The position numbers and the translations under genes are program-made. The notes beneath the pieces were generated by a model. The model was not told the origin of the DNA, did not search any database, and worked only from the letters and a program-made list of their open reading frames with translations. From Lysobacterales bacterium (GTDB lineage: Bacteria > Pseudomonadota > Gammaproteobacteria > Xanthomonadales > SZUA-36): 9,525 nt of DNA. The stretch is taken from NCBI GenBank assembly GCA_030637665.1, contig DAOWGA010000054.1:1-9525 (forward strand), given 5' to 3'. Position 1 is the first letter of the stretch; each line of letters starts with the position of its first letter. Below, in pieces: positions 1 through 7,856 of this stretch.

Positions 1-1350
1 TAATTCGGCCTTGCCAAAGCGGAACCACTCGACCAGGGGAATATGACTGGGACAGGCAAAATCGCAGCAGCCGCATTCAATGCAGTCAGCGAGGCCGTAT
101 TCGGTTGCCTCATCCCACTGCTGGTTGAAAATCTGCCAGTGTAGTTGCTGGGGCAGCAACAAGGCCGGGCAGACTCGTGCGCATTCGCCACAGCGGATGC
201 AGGGCATTTCGGGCTGTGGAACCTGGATATCAAATTTGGACAGCACCAATATGCAATTCGCAGCCTTGATGACCGGGTTTCCATCGGAGCCAAGTGCGTA
301 ACCCATCATGGGTCCCCCGAGGACCAGCCTGGCCGCATCTTTTGTGTAACCGCCACACTGGTCGACCAGGTTTTCAATCGGTGTGCCGATCCTGGCGACC
401 AGATTACGTGGTTTGTGGATGCCGTTACCGGTGACGGTGACGATCCGCTCGATCAGAGGCTTGCCCTCGACAACGGCGCGCGCTACGGCAGTGGCCGTCG
501 CAACGTTCTGGCAAAGTAATCCCAGGTCGGATGGCCTTCCGCCGGAAGGCACTTCCAGGCCGGTCAGCACCTGGATCAGTTGTTTTTCACCGCCTTCCGG
601 ATAGATGGTAGTGACCTTGACGATGTCTATGTCACTTGTCCCTGATTTGGTCACGCCTTCCTTGAGCGCCCGGCTGACTGCGCCCATCTGATCCTCGATG
701 GCGATCACCGTCCTGTCTGCGCCTACGGCTCTTTGCAGGATCCTGGCGCCCAGGATGATCGAGTCGGGCCGTTCACGCATCAGCATCTCATCACAGCTGA
801 TGTAGGGCTCGCATTCCGCACCGTTCAGGATCAGTGTGTGGATCCCCCGGTCGCTGGCCTCGTCGATCTTGACAGAGGTCGGGAAAACGGCGCCACCCAG
901 GCCGACAATGCCCGATTCTCTGATTTTCTGCCGCAGCCGGGACGGGTCTGCATTGCTCCAGTCCATGATTGGTTCCAACTCTTTCCATTGGTCCAGTCCG
1001 TCGGGCTCGATCACGACACACAAACCATCCCTACCGGAAGGGTGACTGATCGGCCGCCGCGCCAGGGCCTTGACGGTACCGGAAGTGGGTGCATGTATGC
1101 ATCCCCGGCCCGCCTGGCCCAGATAGCCAATCCGATCGCCTTTGAGTACTTTTTCCCCGGTGATTACGGTGGCCTCGGCTTCCTGCCCTGAATGCTGGAG
1201 CAAGGGCACATAGAAACGTGGCGGCAGAGGCATCTGTTCCAGGGGGAGTTCGCAGGAAATCTTCTTATTGTGGCGCAGGCGCAATCCGCCGTGAAAATGA
1301 TGTAAATGCTCTCCGGCGCTGCGGGCCTGTTCCAGTGTTTCAATTTGCAT
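1..1350 (-). CDS. rnfC: RnfC/RsxC, electron transport complex subunit C (3' end outside window)
   Basis: RnfC is the peripheral, NADH- and FMN-binding subunit of the Rnf complex and is thought to pass electrons between NADH and RnfB. I translated the minus strand directly: the frame is open from the ATG at 1350 to the window edge, giving 450 residues without a stop. Near the N-terminus is a HFHGGLRLRHNK segment, followed by the family's glycine-rich motif LGGAVFPTSVK at about residues 151-161 and NGAECEPYISCDE, which match the flavin/NADH site of RnfC and Complex I NuoF. Two [4Fe-4S] motifs follow: C384-x2-C387-x2-C390-x3-C394-P and C423-x2-C426-x2-C429-x3-C433-P, with an extra Cys at 428. 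The start ATG overlaps the rnfB stop (TGATG), so translation is probably coupled; I see no good Shine-Dalgarno. The long Ala/Lys-rich tail found in some RnfC proteins would lie beyond the window, so its presence cannot be judged. Confidence 0.95.
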   Translation of the reverse strand, partial: MQIETLEQARSAGEHLHHFHGGLRLRHNKKISCELPLEQMPLPPRFYVPLLQHSGQEAEATVITGEKVLKGDRIGYLGQAGRGCIHAPTSGTVKALARRPISHPSGRDGLCVVIEPDGLDQWKELEPIMDWSNADPSRLRQKIRESGIVGLGGAVFPTSVKIDEASDRGIHTLILNGAECEPYISCDEMLMRERPDSIILGARILQRAVGADRTVIAIEDQMGAVSRALKEGVTKSGTSDIDIVKVTTIYPEGGEKQLIQVLTGLEVPSGGRPSDLGLLCQNVATATAVARAVVEGKPLIERIVTVTGNGIHKPRNLVARIGTPIENLVDQCGGYTKDAARLVLGGPMMGYALGSDGNPVIKAANCILVLSKFDIQVPQPEMPCIRCGECARVCPALLLPQQLHWQIFNQQWDEATEYGLADCIECGCCDFACPSHIPLVEWFRFGKAEL

Positions 1351-1934
1351 CAGGGGTGATTTGCCGATGCTATTTCAGGGTGCGCTGGGGGCAGCTGTGT
1401 GGCGACACGCGGCCTGGGCCACTTCCAATGTCCTGCGTCATGGTGGTTCACCACCATGTCGATGCAGTCAACCGGGCAGGGTGGCAGGCAGAGTTCGCAG
1501 CCAGTGCATTCGGATTCGATCACCGTGTGCATGTACTTGGACGCGCCGAGGATCGCATCTACCGGGCAGGCCTGGATACACAAGGTGCAGCCAATGCACA
1601 CTTGCTCATCAATTACCGCCAGGGCTTTGGGTTTTTCCTCGCCACAGTCCGGGTTCAGGGCTTTGGGCTCGACGCCCAGCAGCTTCGCCAGAGCCATGAT
1701 TCCGGCCTCCCCGCCGGGCGGGCACTGGTTAATATCCGCCTCTCCGCTGGCGATGGCCTCCGCATACGGGCGGCAACCCGGGTAGTTGCACTGGCCGCAC
1801 TGGGTCTGTGGAAGAATTGTATTGATCCGGTCGATCACCGGGTCGGATTCCACGTGAAATCTCCTGGAAGCCCAACCCAGGCCCAGCCCAAAAAGACCGC
1901 TGATAATCGTAATTGCCAGAATCGCCGCCAGCAT
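1350..1934 (-). CDS. rnfB: RnfB/RsxB, electron transport complex ferredoxin-like subunit B
   Basis: RnfB is the Fe-S subunit of the Rnf complex; it is membrane-anchored and accepts electrons from, or donates them to, ferredoxin-type partners. The 194-residue product is close to the usual length for proteobacterial RnfB (about 190). Residues 1-22 form one hydrophobic membrane anchor. A [4Fe-4S] domain follows with C46-x2-C49-x4-C54-x16-C71 and the CGQCNYPGC signature. Two ferredoxin-type [4Fe-4S] motifs come next: C113/C116/C119/C123-P and C143/C146/C149/C153-P. The C-terminal 30 residues are Pro/His-rich and hydrophilic, with no motif I recognise. The gene begins one base after the rnfA stop (TGA-G-ATG) and its own TGA overlaps the rnfC ATG, so the three genes are probably one transcript with coupled translation. 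No strong ribosome binding site precedes the start. Confidence 0.97.
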   Translation of the reverse strand: MLAAILAITIISGLFGLGLGWASRRFHVESDPVIDRINTILPQTQCGQCNYPGCRPYAEAIASGEADINQCPPGGEAGIMALAKLLGVEPKALNPDCGEEKPKALAVIDEQVCIGCTLCIQACPVDAILGASKYMHTVIESECTGCELCLPPCPVDCIDMVVNHHDAGHWKWPRPRVATQLPPAHPEIASANHP

Positions 1935-1935
1935 C

Positions 1936-2517
1936 TCAGAGTTTCGCCAGCCCGGTGAAACCCATGAACGCCAGCGCCATCAGCCCCGCTGTGATCAGGC
2001 CGATGGGCGCCCCGCGAAAATGAACCGGGACATCTGCAAAGGCGACACGTTCGCGCATGGCTGCAAACATGACCAGCACCATACCAAAGCCGGCTGCTGC
2101 GCCGAAGCCGTACAGTGCGGACTGCAACAGGTTGTGTTGCTCCTGCACATTGAGTAACGCTACGCCCAGTACCGCGCAATTGGTAGTGATCAGGGGCAGA
2201 AATATCCCCAGGATCCGGTACAGAAGTGGGCTGGATTTTCGGATGACCATTTCAGTCAGCTGTACGACGACAGCGATCACGAGGATGAAACCCAGGGTCG
2301 ACAGGTACTCCAATCCCAATGGCTGCAGCAGGTAACGGCTCAACAGATAACTGCATACCGATGACAAAGTGAGTACGAACAGGGTAGCGACGGACATGCC
2401 GATTGCCCCCTCCAGTTTGTTCGACACACCCATGAAGGGGCAAAGGCCGAGGAAGCGAACCAGTACAAAGTTGTTCGCCAGCACCGTGCTGACCAGTATC
2501 AGCAGGTAGTCGGACAT
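1936..2517 (-). CDS. rnfA: RnfA/RsxA, integral membrane subunit of the Rnf complex
   Basis: RnfA is a small integral inner-membrane subunit of the Rnf complex, homologous to NqrE of the Na+-translocating NADH:quinone reductase and paired with RnfE. The 193-residue length matches the family. The protein is almost wholly hydrophobic, consistent with about six membrane helices. It carries the two conserved half-motifs [18 protein letters not shown] (residues 15-32, Cys26) and [13 protein letters not shown] (about 106-118, Cys114). In RnfA/RnfE and NqrD/NqrE these cysteines are known to help hold an intramembrane [2Fe-2S] cluster between the paired subunits. A GAGG ribosome binding site (plus-strand cctc at 2525-2528) lies 7 bases before the ATG. 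It is the first rnf gene here. The gap to metG is 48 bases with no obvious terminator, so read-through from metG is possible. rnfD, rnfG and rnfE would be expected beyond the left edge. Confidence 0.97.
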   Translation of the reverse strand: MSDYLLILVSTVLANNFVLVRFLGLCPFMGVSNKLEGAIGMSVATLFVLTLSSVCSYLLSRYLLQPLGLEYLSTLGFILVIAVVVQLTEMVIRKSSPLLYRILGIFLPLITTNCAVLGVALLNVQEQHNLLQSALYGFGAAAGFGMVLVMFAAMRERVAFADVPVHFRGAPIGLITAGLMALAFMGFTGLAKL

Positions 2518-2565
2518 CAGCAGGCCTCGGCTACCACTCGGTAGTTTCCGTGGAACGGAATACCA

Positions 2566-4602
2566 TCAAGTGACCCTCATTCCGGGTGTCGCACCTTCAT
2601 CCGGTTGCAGGAGAAATAGATCAGATCCACCCGGACCAGCCGCCAGGACCATGCCTTCTGAAGTGCCGAAACGCATTTTCCTGGGCTTCAGGTTGGCCAC
2701 CATTACGGTGTGGCGCCCGACCAGCTCTGCCGGGTCATAAGCTGATTTTATGCCGGCAAACACAGTCCGGCTCTCCCCGCCGATATCCAGGCTCAGCTTC
2801 AGTAGTTTATCTGCTTCCGGAACGGCCTCGGCCGCTGTAATGAGAGCAATCCTGAGGTCGACTTTCAGGAACTCCTCAATCGTGATTTCATCGGTAAGAT
2901 CTTCCTCAGCCGGCTGGCTGGCCGGTTCATTGCCAGTCGCGGTGGCGGGCTGCAGGGATTCTTTCGAATCCTCGATCATGGCTTTGATTTTGACCGGGTC
3001 GATGCGTGTCAACAGTGGTTGGAATGTATTGATCTTCACGCCGAGTAATGCCTGGTCCAGGGCTTGCCATTGCTGCAGGTCCCGGCCAAGGAATTCGCCG
3101 GCCTTGTGTAAAGTAAATGGCAATATCGGGGCCAGGTAGGTGATCAGTACTCTGAACAGGTTGATGCCTTGTGTGCACACGGCCTGCACATGAGCTTCCA
3201 TACCTTCCTGCTTGATTTGTTGCCAGGGCTTCTCGTTGTCGATGTAACGGTTGGCTTCGTCAGCCAGCGCCATGATGCGGCGCACGGCGGACTGGTAATT
3301 TCGTCCCTCGAAATCGGCGGCGATTGTTTGCCTTTGTTCAATAAATGAATCATATAGTTCAGGCTGAGGCAGTTGTTGCGCGAGCATCCCGTCGAAATTG
3401 CGCTGTATGAAACCTGCACAACGACTCGCGATATTGACGACTTTTCCAACCACGTCAGAGTTTACGCGGGCGACGAAATCTTCGAGATTGAGGTCGATAT
3501 CTCCTGTGCCCGGGCCCAGTTTGGCAGCGAAATAATAGCGCAGGTAGTCGGGATGCAGGTGATCGAGGTAGGTGCGCGCCCGGATGAATGTCCCGCGTGA
3601 CTTGGACATCTTGGCCCCGCCGACAGTCAAAAAGCCATGCGCATAGACTGCCGTGGGCGTTCTCATACGCGCGCCCATCAACATGGCAGGCCAGAAAAGC
3701 GTGTGGAAATAGACAATGTCTTTGCCAATGAAGTGGTAGACCTCGGCAGTAGAGCCCGGCTCCCACCAGGCGTCAAAATCCAGGCCTTCGCGCTCACACA
3801 GTTCCCTGAAGCTCGCCACATAGCCAACCGGCGCGTCCACCCACACATAAAAGTACTTGTCTTCAGTTCCCGGGATGAGAAAGCCAAAATAGGGCGCATC
3901 CCGGGAAATATCCCAGTCCCTGAGGCCGTCGGTGAACCACTCCTGCATCTTATTTGCAATTTCAGGTTGCAGCGCCCCGGACCCCATCCAATCTTTCAAA
4001 CGTTGTTCAAAATCGGAAAGCCGGACGAAGTAGTGTTCGGACTCCCTGAGCACCGGCGCGTTGCCGGAAATCGCCGAGCGCGGATTGATCAGGTCGGTGG
4101 GCGCATAGGTGCTCCCGCAGGATTCACAACTGTCGCCGTACTGGTCCTCTGAGCCGCACTTGGGGCAGGTGCCGCGGATGAACCGGTCGGGCAGGAACAT
4201 GCCTTCTTTCTCATCGTAGAGTTGCTTGATGTTGCGCCGCTCAATATAACCGGCTTCATCCAGACGATGATAAATCTTCTCAACCTGCTCGCGGTTATAC
4301 TCACTGTGCGTTGACGAATAGTTATCAAAACTGACTCCAAAGTCACGGAAATCGGTCTTGTGCTCTTCGTTCATCATGTCAATCAGTTCTTCAGGCGATT
4401 TGCCCTCAGATCGTGCCCACAGCATCACGGGCGTGCCGTGCGCATCATCAGCCCAGGCGAAATAGCACTCATGGCCCTGGGCGCGCTGGAACCGCGCCCA
4501 AATATCCGTCTGAATGTATTCCAGCATGTGCCCGAGATGGATTGCACCATTGGCGTAGGGCAAGGCGCTGGTTACCAGAATTTGTCTCTTTTTGTCGCTC
4601 AT
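2566..4602 (-). CDS. metG: Methionyl-tRNA synthetase (long form with C-terminal tRNA-binding domain)
   Basis: MetG charges methionine onto initiator and elongator tRNA-Met in the cytoplasm. The 678-residue product is about the size of the E. coli enzyme. The class I signature HLGH is at residues 22-25, following [12 protein letters not shown] zinc knuckle lies in the connective peptide (C146, C149, C159, C162), and KMSKS is at 331-335. The helical anticodon-binding domain spans about 385-545. A short linker rich in Ala, Pro, Glu and Gln (about 550-570) leads to a C-terminal OB-fold tRNA-binding domain (about 572-678; VDLRIA and [15 protein letters not shown]), which in this family promotes dimerisation and tRNA binding. 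The ATG at 4602 fits the conserved N-terminus, but no clear Shine-Dalgarno precedes it. A three-codon mini-ORF (ATG ACG ACA TGA) ends by overlapping the start. The gene is divergent from mrp, a common gammaproteobacterial arrangement, and lies upstream of rnfABC on the same strand. Confidence 0.98.
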   Translation of the reverse strand: MSDKKRQILVTSALPYANGAIHLGHMLEYIQTDIWARFQRAQGHECYFAWADDAHGTPVMLWARSEGKSPEELIDMMNEEHKTDFRDFGVSFDNYSSTHSEYNREQVEKIYHRLDEAGYIERRNIKQLYDEKEGMFLPDRFIRGTCPKCGSEDQYGDSCESCGSTYAPTDLINPRSAISGNAPVLRESEHYFVRLSDFEQRLKDWMGSGALQPEIANKMQEWFTDGLRDWDISRDAPYFGFLIPGTEDKYFYVWVDAPVGYVASFRELCEREGLDFDAWWEPGSTAEVYHFIGKDIVYFHTLFWPAMLMGARMRTPTAVYAHGFLTVGGAKMSKSRGTFIRARTYLDHLHPDYLRYYFAAKLGPGTGDIDLNLEDFVARVNSDVVGKVVNIASRCAGFIQRNFDGMLAQQLPQPELYDSFIEQRQTIAADFEGRNYQSAVRRIMALADEANRYIDNEKPWQQIKQEGMEAHVQAVCTQGINLFRVLITYLAPILPFTLHKAGEFLGRDLQQWQALDQALLGVKINTFQPLLTRIDPVKIKAMIEDSKESLQPATATGNEPASQPAEEDLTDEITIEEFLKVDLRIALITAAEAVPEADKLLKLSLDIGGESRTVFAGIKSAYDPAELVGRHTVMVANLKPRKMRFGTSEGMVLAAGPGGSDLFLLQPDEGATPGMRVT

Positions 4603-4833
4603 GTCGTCATGCTGAGTGTGCGCTGATCAGGATATTGCAACCATTTAACAGGCAGAATCGGGAATTATGTCATGACCGGTGCTCCAGCAGAACCTTCCCG
4701 GCATGAAAATCGGCGCAGAACCGGGCTGTTTTCGGAGACCGTCTGTTTTTTCGCCAGGGAATTCCCGCATCACCCCGAAACCGATACAATGTCGGGCCCT
4801 GTGATAAAGTCGAATCCGGATGGAGTGCGTTGA
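4603..4833. promoter_or_regulatory. Divergent intergenic region between metG and mrp
   Basis: This 231-base gap must hold the promoters for minus-strand metG and plus-strand mrp. For mrp I see a plausible -10 (listed separately) and a good ribosome binding site, GGAG at 4822-4825, 8 bases before the ATG. For metG the best I can find is a weak pair, ATGACA (minus strand, 4673-4668) and TTAAAT (4648-4643), with a 19-base spacer that is longer than ideal. A perfect 10-base palindrome, GGGAATTCCC, lies at 4757-4766. A CCCGA/TCGGG inverted repeat (4774-4778 and 4792-4796) brackets the proposed mrp -10. No gene, tRNA or recognisable riboswitch is visible here. Confidence 0.5.
4762..4790 (+). promoter_or_regulatory. 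Weak candidate sigma-70 promoter for mrp-dcd
   Basis: TACAAT at 4785-4790 matches the -10 consensus in 5 of 6 bases. The hexamer 17 bases upstream (TTCCCG, 4762-4767) is a poor -35, so the call rests almost entirely on the -10 and on its position about 44 bases before the mrp start. The -35 position overlaps the GGGAATTCCC palindrome, which would fit an activator or repressor site, but that is inference only. Confidence 0.25.
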
Positions 4834-5922
4834 ATGTCAACATTGTCAGAAGATTACTTGAAAGGCCTGCTTTCCTGCATCGAAGATCCCTATGCAAAGT
4901 CCGACCTGATCAGCCTCGGCTGGCTTCGTGGCGTCGGCATTGATGAGAACCGGGTTTCGGTCGATTTGTGCGCAGGCTATCCTATTGATGGCATACGCGA
5001 GTCATTGATGCGTTCCATCCGTGAAGCGCTGGAAGCCGACGAACTGATCGAAAGTGCGGTAGTGAACCTGGCCTGGCGCGTGTTTCACCACAAAGTACAA
5101 GGTGAACTGAATCCGCTGGACCAGGTCAAGAACATTATTGCCGTGGCTTCGGGCAAAGGTGGTGTCGGCAAGTCCACTACCGCAGTCAATCTGGCGCTGG
5201 CCCTGCGCGCAGACGGCGCCCGCGTCGGCGTGCTGGATGCCGACATTTACGGGCCAAGCATGCCACGCATGCTGGGCATATCGGGTCACCCCCGGACAGA
5301 TGGCAACCGGATCATTCCCCAGCTTGCCCATGGCCTGCAGGTCATGTCCATCGGTTTCATGGTGGAGGAAGACACGCCGATGATCTGGCGTGGGCCGATG
5401 GTGACATCAGCCTTGCAACAACTTCTGACCGAAACCAACTGGGAGGGCCTGGACTACCTGGTGGTCGATCTGCCGCCCGGTACCGGGGATATCCAACTGA
5501 CGCTGGCGCAGAAAGTGCCGGTCAGCGGCTCGGTGATCGTCACCACCCCGCAAGACATAGCCCTGCTGGACGCGCGCAAGGCTGTGCAGATGTTCCGCAA
5601 GGTCGATATGAATGTGCTCGGAGTAATTGAAAACATGAGTACGCACATCTGCAGTAATTGTGGGCATGAAGAAACGATTTTCGGCTCCGGTGGCGGTCAA
5701 AGGATGTCCGAGGATTACGATTTACCCTTGCTCGGGACCTTGCCATTGGCATTGAAAATCAGGGAAGACCTGGACCAGGGTATGCCCACCGTCGTTTCAG
5801 AACCCGATTCAGAGTTAACAGCTCGCTACCGGGAATGCGCCCGAAATACGGCAGCGCGGCTGTCGCAACGCCCCCGTAATCTGGATCTGAACCTTCCCCA
5901 GATCAACATTCGGAATATGTAA
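4834..5922 (+). CDS. apbC: Mrp/ApbC family P-loop Fe-S cluster carrier ATPase
   Basis: Mrp (ApbC) is a cytoplasmic P-loop ATPase of the Mrp/NBP35 family that binds a [4Fe-4S] cluster at a dimer interface and transfers it to apo-proteins. The 362-residue length is normal for the proteobacterial form. Residues 1 to about 90 form the MIP18/DUF59-type domain (DLISLGWLRGV, then VSVDLCAGYP). A deviant Walker A motif, GKGGVGKST, is at 107-115 after IIAVAS. VLDADIYGPSMPRMLG (133-148) and VVDLPPGTGD (210-219) are the switch and Walker B segments. The cluster-binding CxxC is C273-S-N-C276. The ATG at 4834 is supported by GGAG with an 8-base spacer. dcd follows 48 bases downstream on the same strand, so the two may be co-transcribed. 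The usual alternative name is mrp; it is not an antiporter subunit. Confidence 0.97.
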   Translation: MSTLSEDYLKGLLSCIEDPYAKSDLISLGWLRGVGIDENRVSVDLCAGYPIDGIRESLMRSIREALEADELIESAVVNLAWRVFHHKVQGELNPLDQVKNIIAVASGKGGVGKSTTAVNLALALRADGARVGVLDADIYGPSMPRMLGISGHPRTDGNRIIPQLAHGLQVMSIGFMVEEDTPMIWRGPMVTSALQQLLTETNWEGLDYLVVDLPPGTGDIQLTLAQKVPVSGSVIVTTPQDIALLDARKAVQMFRKVDMNVLGVIENMSTHICSNCGHEETIFGSGGGQRMSEDYDLPLLGTLPLALKIREDLDQGMPTVVSEPDSELTARYRECARNTAARLSQRPRNLDLNLPQINIRNM

Positions 5923-5970
5923 TCGTCTCCGAGTCAAAAAATCATCGGATCACAAACAAAGGAATAAAAA

Positions 5971-6540
5971 TTGAGCATCAAGTCAGATCGCTGGATTCGC
6001 CAGATGGCCAAGTCCCATGGAATGATCGAGCCCTTTGAAGCGGGGCAGGTCCGGCACTGCAAACGGGGCGAGCGGCGCATTTCCTACGGTACTTCAAGCT
6101 ATGGTTATGATGTCCGCTGCGCACGCGAATTCAAGATTTTCACTAATATCAATTCCGCGATTGTCGACCCCAAGCATTTCGACGAAAGTAGTTTTGTGGA
6201 CTTCACTGGCGATGTTTGCATCATTCCGCCCAACTCGTTCGCGCTGGCGCATACAGTAGAGTACTTCCGAATACCCAGGAATGTTTTAACCATATGTCTT
6301 GGCAAATCGACCTATGCCCGTTGCGGCATCATCGTAAATGTAACCCCACTGGAACCGGAATGGGAGGGACACGTCACGCTGGAGTTTTCCAACACAACGC
6401 CTTTGCCTGCCCGTATATATGCAAACGAGGGTGTCGCCCAGTTTCTGTTCTTTGAATCTGACGAGACTTGCGAACAATCCTATGCCGACCGCGCCGGCAA
6501 GTACCAGGGTCAGACCGGTGTGACTTTACCCAAAGCGTGA
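5971..6540 (+). CDS. dcd: dCTP deaminase, TTG start
   Basis: Dcd deaminates dCTP to dUTP in the cytoplasm; dUTPase and thymidylate synthase then make dTTP. The 189-residue product has the family motifs: [14 protein letters not shown] (37-50), [20 protein letters not shown] (83-102), [19 protein letters not shown] (111-129), and [11 protein letters not shown] (131-141), whose Glu138 corresponds to the catalytic glutamate, ending in [13 protein letters not shown]. It is the Pseudomonas-type sequence rather than the divergent E. coli type. The start is TTG: AAAGGA at 5958-5963 lies 7 bases upstream, and the N-terminus [13 protein letters not shown] matches the start of homologues as I remember them. 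The next in-frame ATG, at residue 12, would remove conserved sequence. It follows mrp by 48 bases. Its 3' end converges on the degS-like gene with a 21-base gap. Confidence 0.96.
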   Translation: MSIKSDRWIRQMAKSHGMIEPFEAGQVRHCKRGERRISYGTSSYGYDVRCAREFKIFTNINSAIVDPKHFDESSFVDFTGDVCIIPPNSFALAHTVEYFRIPRNVLTICLGKSTYARCGIIVNVTPLEPEWEGHVTLEFSNTTPLPARIYANEGVAQFLFFESDETCEQSYADRAGKYQGQTGVTLPKA

Positions 6541-6561
6541 AATCTCACAGTAATTGCGGGC

Positions 6562-7671
6562 TCACTTCAATGGCGGTTGCTGGATCAGGGTCGCATAGGT
6601 GAGGAAAGTCTCGGGGTGGCGAAACATTTCCAGTTCGACCTGGGAACCCGGTTCGCGTTGCGAGATTTGCAACAGGAACTGGCTGGCGTCGTCTACTGGC
6701 ACACCACCCAGGCTGAGGATGATATCGCCCTGACGAATGCCTGCGTTCCAGGCCGGACCGCCCCTGGATACTTCCCGCACACTGATACCGCGGCGTATGG
6801 TCGTGCCATCGGGTTGTGCTGTCGGCCGCAGGTTACTGAATGACGCGCCCAGCCAGCCACGGCGAACCGAGCCGTATTCGATGATCTGTTCCATCACATT
6901 GCGCGCAAGACTGACCGGTATGGCAAAGCCGATATTCTGGGCGCCAGTCAGTGTACCCAGGTTGCGCGTGCTGATACCGATGAGTTCACCTCTCGCATTA
7001 ATCAGCGCGCCGCCGCTGTTGCCTGCATTGATGGCCGCATCGGTCTGGATAAAATCCTCGTAAAGTACCGAGCGCAGATCATTCCTGCCTGTTGCACTGA
7101 CAATCCCCATGGTGACTGTGTGGCTGAGTCCCAGGGCATTGCCGATCGCCAGCACCACATCGCCGACACGGATCTCCGTCTGATCGGCAATGGGCGCCAC
7201 TGGTAAACCCGTTAGATTGATCTTTAGCACGGCAAGATCCGTTGCCGGGTCTGATCCCACCACCTGGGCGGGTGCAATCCGGCCGTCCCACAGCGCAATC
7301 CGGATGTTCTGCACATGGCTGATCACATGATGGTTAGTCAGGATATAGCCGTCCTCGCTCAGGAGAACTCCCGAGCCCATGTCCTGGCGCATTTTGTACA
7401 AATATCGGAACCTTGTCTGCCCCTTCAATTCGGGGTCCATGGATTGCGGCGTCAGGGAGCGCGTGTAAATACTCACCACGGCAGGCGCCGCACGGTTGAC
7501 TGCCTCAGCGTATGAGAATGGTGCTTGTGCCGTGCTGGTTGTGACCGGTTCGTCGGGACCGTTCAGTCGCACGGTGATGGACGGCCAAAGGAATATCACC
7601 ACGAAGGCGATCGCCAGTCCCGCGATCACAGCGCGGAAAATAAAACCGAGTAAATTGATGGGTTTCAACAT
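6562..7671 (-). CDS. degS: DegS/AlgW-type membrane-anchored periplasmic serine protease (S1C, one PDZ)
   Basis: DegS/AlgW proteins are anchored in the inner membrane with the protease in the periplasm. Their PDZ domain senses misfolded outer-membrane proteins, and they make the first cut in the anti-sigma factor RseA/MucA to activate the envelope-stress sigma factor. From the ATG at 7671 the product is 369 residues. It has one N-terminal membrane helix (about 8-30), a trypsin-like domain with the triad His115 (TNHHVI), Asp145 (ATDLAVL) and Ser219 (GNSGGAL), and one PDZ domain (about 272-365; RRGWLGASF, GGPAWNAGIRQGDIILSLGG). One PDZ and an uncleaved anchor favour DegS/AlgW over DegP/DegQ, which are secreted and have two PDZ domains. 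The frame stays open upstream to a TTG at 7725, adding 18 polar residues; I preferred the ATG because the anchor then starts near the N-terminus, although neither start has a good ribosome binding site. The substrate is inferred; no rseA is in the window. Confidence 0.92.
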   Translation of the reverse strand: MLKPINLLGFIFRAVIAGLAIAFVVIFLWPSITVRLNGPDEPVTTSTAQAPFSYAEAVNRAAPAVVSIYTRSLTPQSMDPELKGQTRFRYLYKMRQDMGSGVLLSEDGYILTNHHVISHVQNIRIALWDGRIAPAQVVGSDPATDLAVLKINLTGLPVAPIADQTEIRVGDVVLAIGNALGLSHTVTMGIVSATGRNDLRSVLYEDFIQTDAAINAGNSGGALINARGELIGISTRNLGTLTGAQNIGFAIPVSLARNVMEQIIEYGSVRRGWLGASFSNLRPTAQPDGTTIRRGISVREVSRGGPAWNAGIRQGDIILSLGGVPVDDASQFLLQISQREPGSQVELEMFRHPETFLTYATLIQQPPLK

Positions 7672-7700
7672 AGAATAAAAATCGATTTGCCTGTTTTGTC

Positions 7701-7718
7701 CTGTTGTTGTGACAACAG
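7701..7718. repeat. Perfect inverted repeat upstream of degS-like gene
   Basis: CTGTTGT and ACAACAG form a perfect 7-base inverted repeat with a 4-base spacer (TGTG). A nested alternative pairing, TTGTC (7697-7701) with GACAA (7711-7715), is also possible. It lies 30 bases upstream of the chosen degS ATG, so it could be an operator half-site pair or a short hairpin in the degS leader. There is no T-run on either side, so it is not a terminator. Confidence 0.5.
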
Positions 7719-7806
7719 ATATCAATCTTTGTCCATTCTATCGGTAAATATACTGTTTAACATGACGAAAATCGGATAAAATTACTGTTTGGTCATGGGC
7801 TGGGGC

Positions 7807-7856
7807 TTGAGTGTGAACTGGTTTCCTCAAAGCGGGGAGTCATTCTGATTACCCCG
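7807..7856 (+). promoter_or_regulatory. Tandem hairpins in the petA leader
   Basis: Two stem-loops can be drawn back to back in the probable 5' leader of petABC. The first pairs TTGAG (7807-7811) with CTCAA (7826-7830) and is weak. The second pairs CGGGGAGTCA (7833-7842) with TGATT-A-CCCCG (7846-7856) around a TTC loop, giving about 10 pairs including one G-U and a single bulged A. No run of T follows, so it is not a standard terminator. It ends 60 bases before the petA start. Whether transcription begins upstream of it is not known from the sequence. Confidence 0.4.

Noticed and set aside
145..1191. Several plus-strand open frames of 70-150 codons
   Set aside because: They are antisense to rnfC, whose frame is open throughout and carries the expected motifs. 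They are composition-driven shadows.
1218..1958. A 246-codon open frame on the plus strand
   Set aside because: It lies antisense to rnfB and the start of rnfC, both of which have complete Fe-S motifs. Its translation has no recognisable domain.
3637..4152. A 171-codon plus-strand open frame
   Set aside because: It is antisense to the catalytic core of metG, which includes the zinc knuckle. It has no independent start signal.
7701..7718. A rho-independent terminator
   Set aside because: The stem is short and AT-rich, has no T-run on either strand, and lies in a divergent rather than convergent region.
7672..7725. An 18-residue N-terminal extension of the degS-like protein from a TTG
   Set aside because: TTG is a weak start with no good ribosome binding site. 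The extra residues are polar, precede the membrane anchor, and overlap a perfect inverted repeat. It remains possible.
7757..7782. TTAACA followed by TAAAAT as a petA promoter
   Set aside because: Each hexamer matches consensus well, but the spacer is only 14 bases, too short for a normal sigma-70 promoter.
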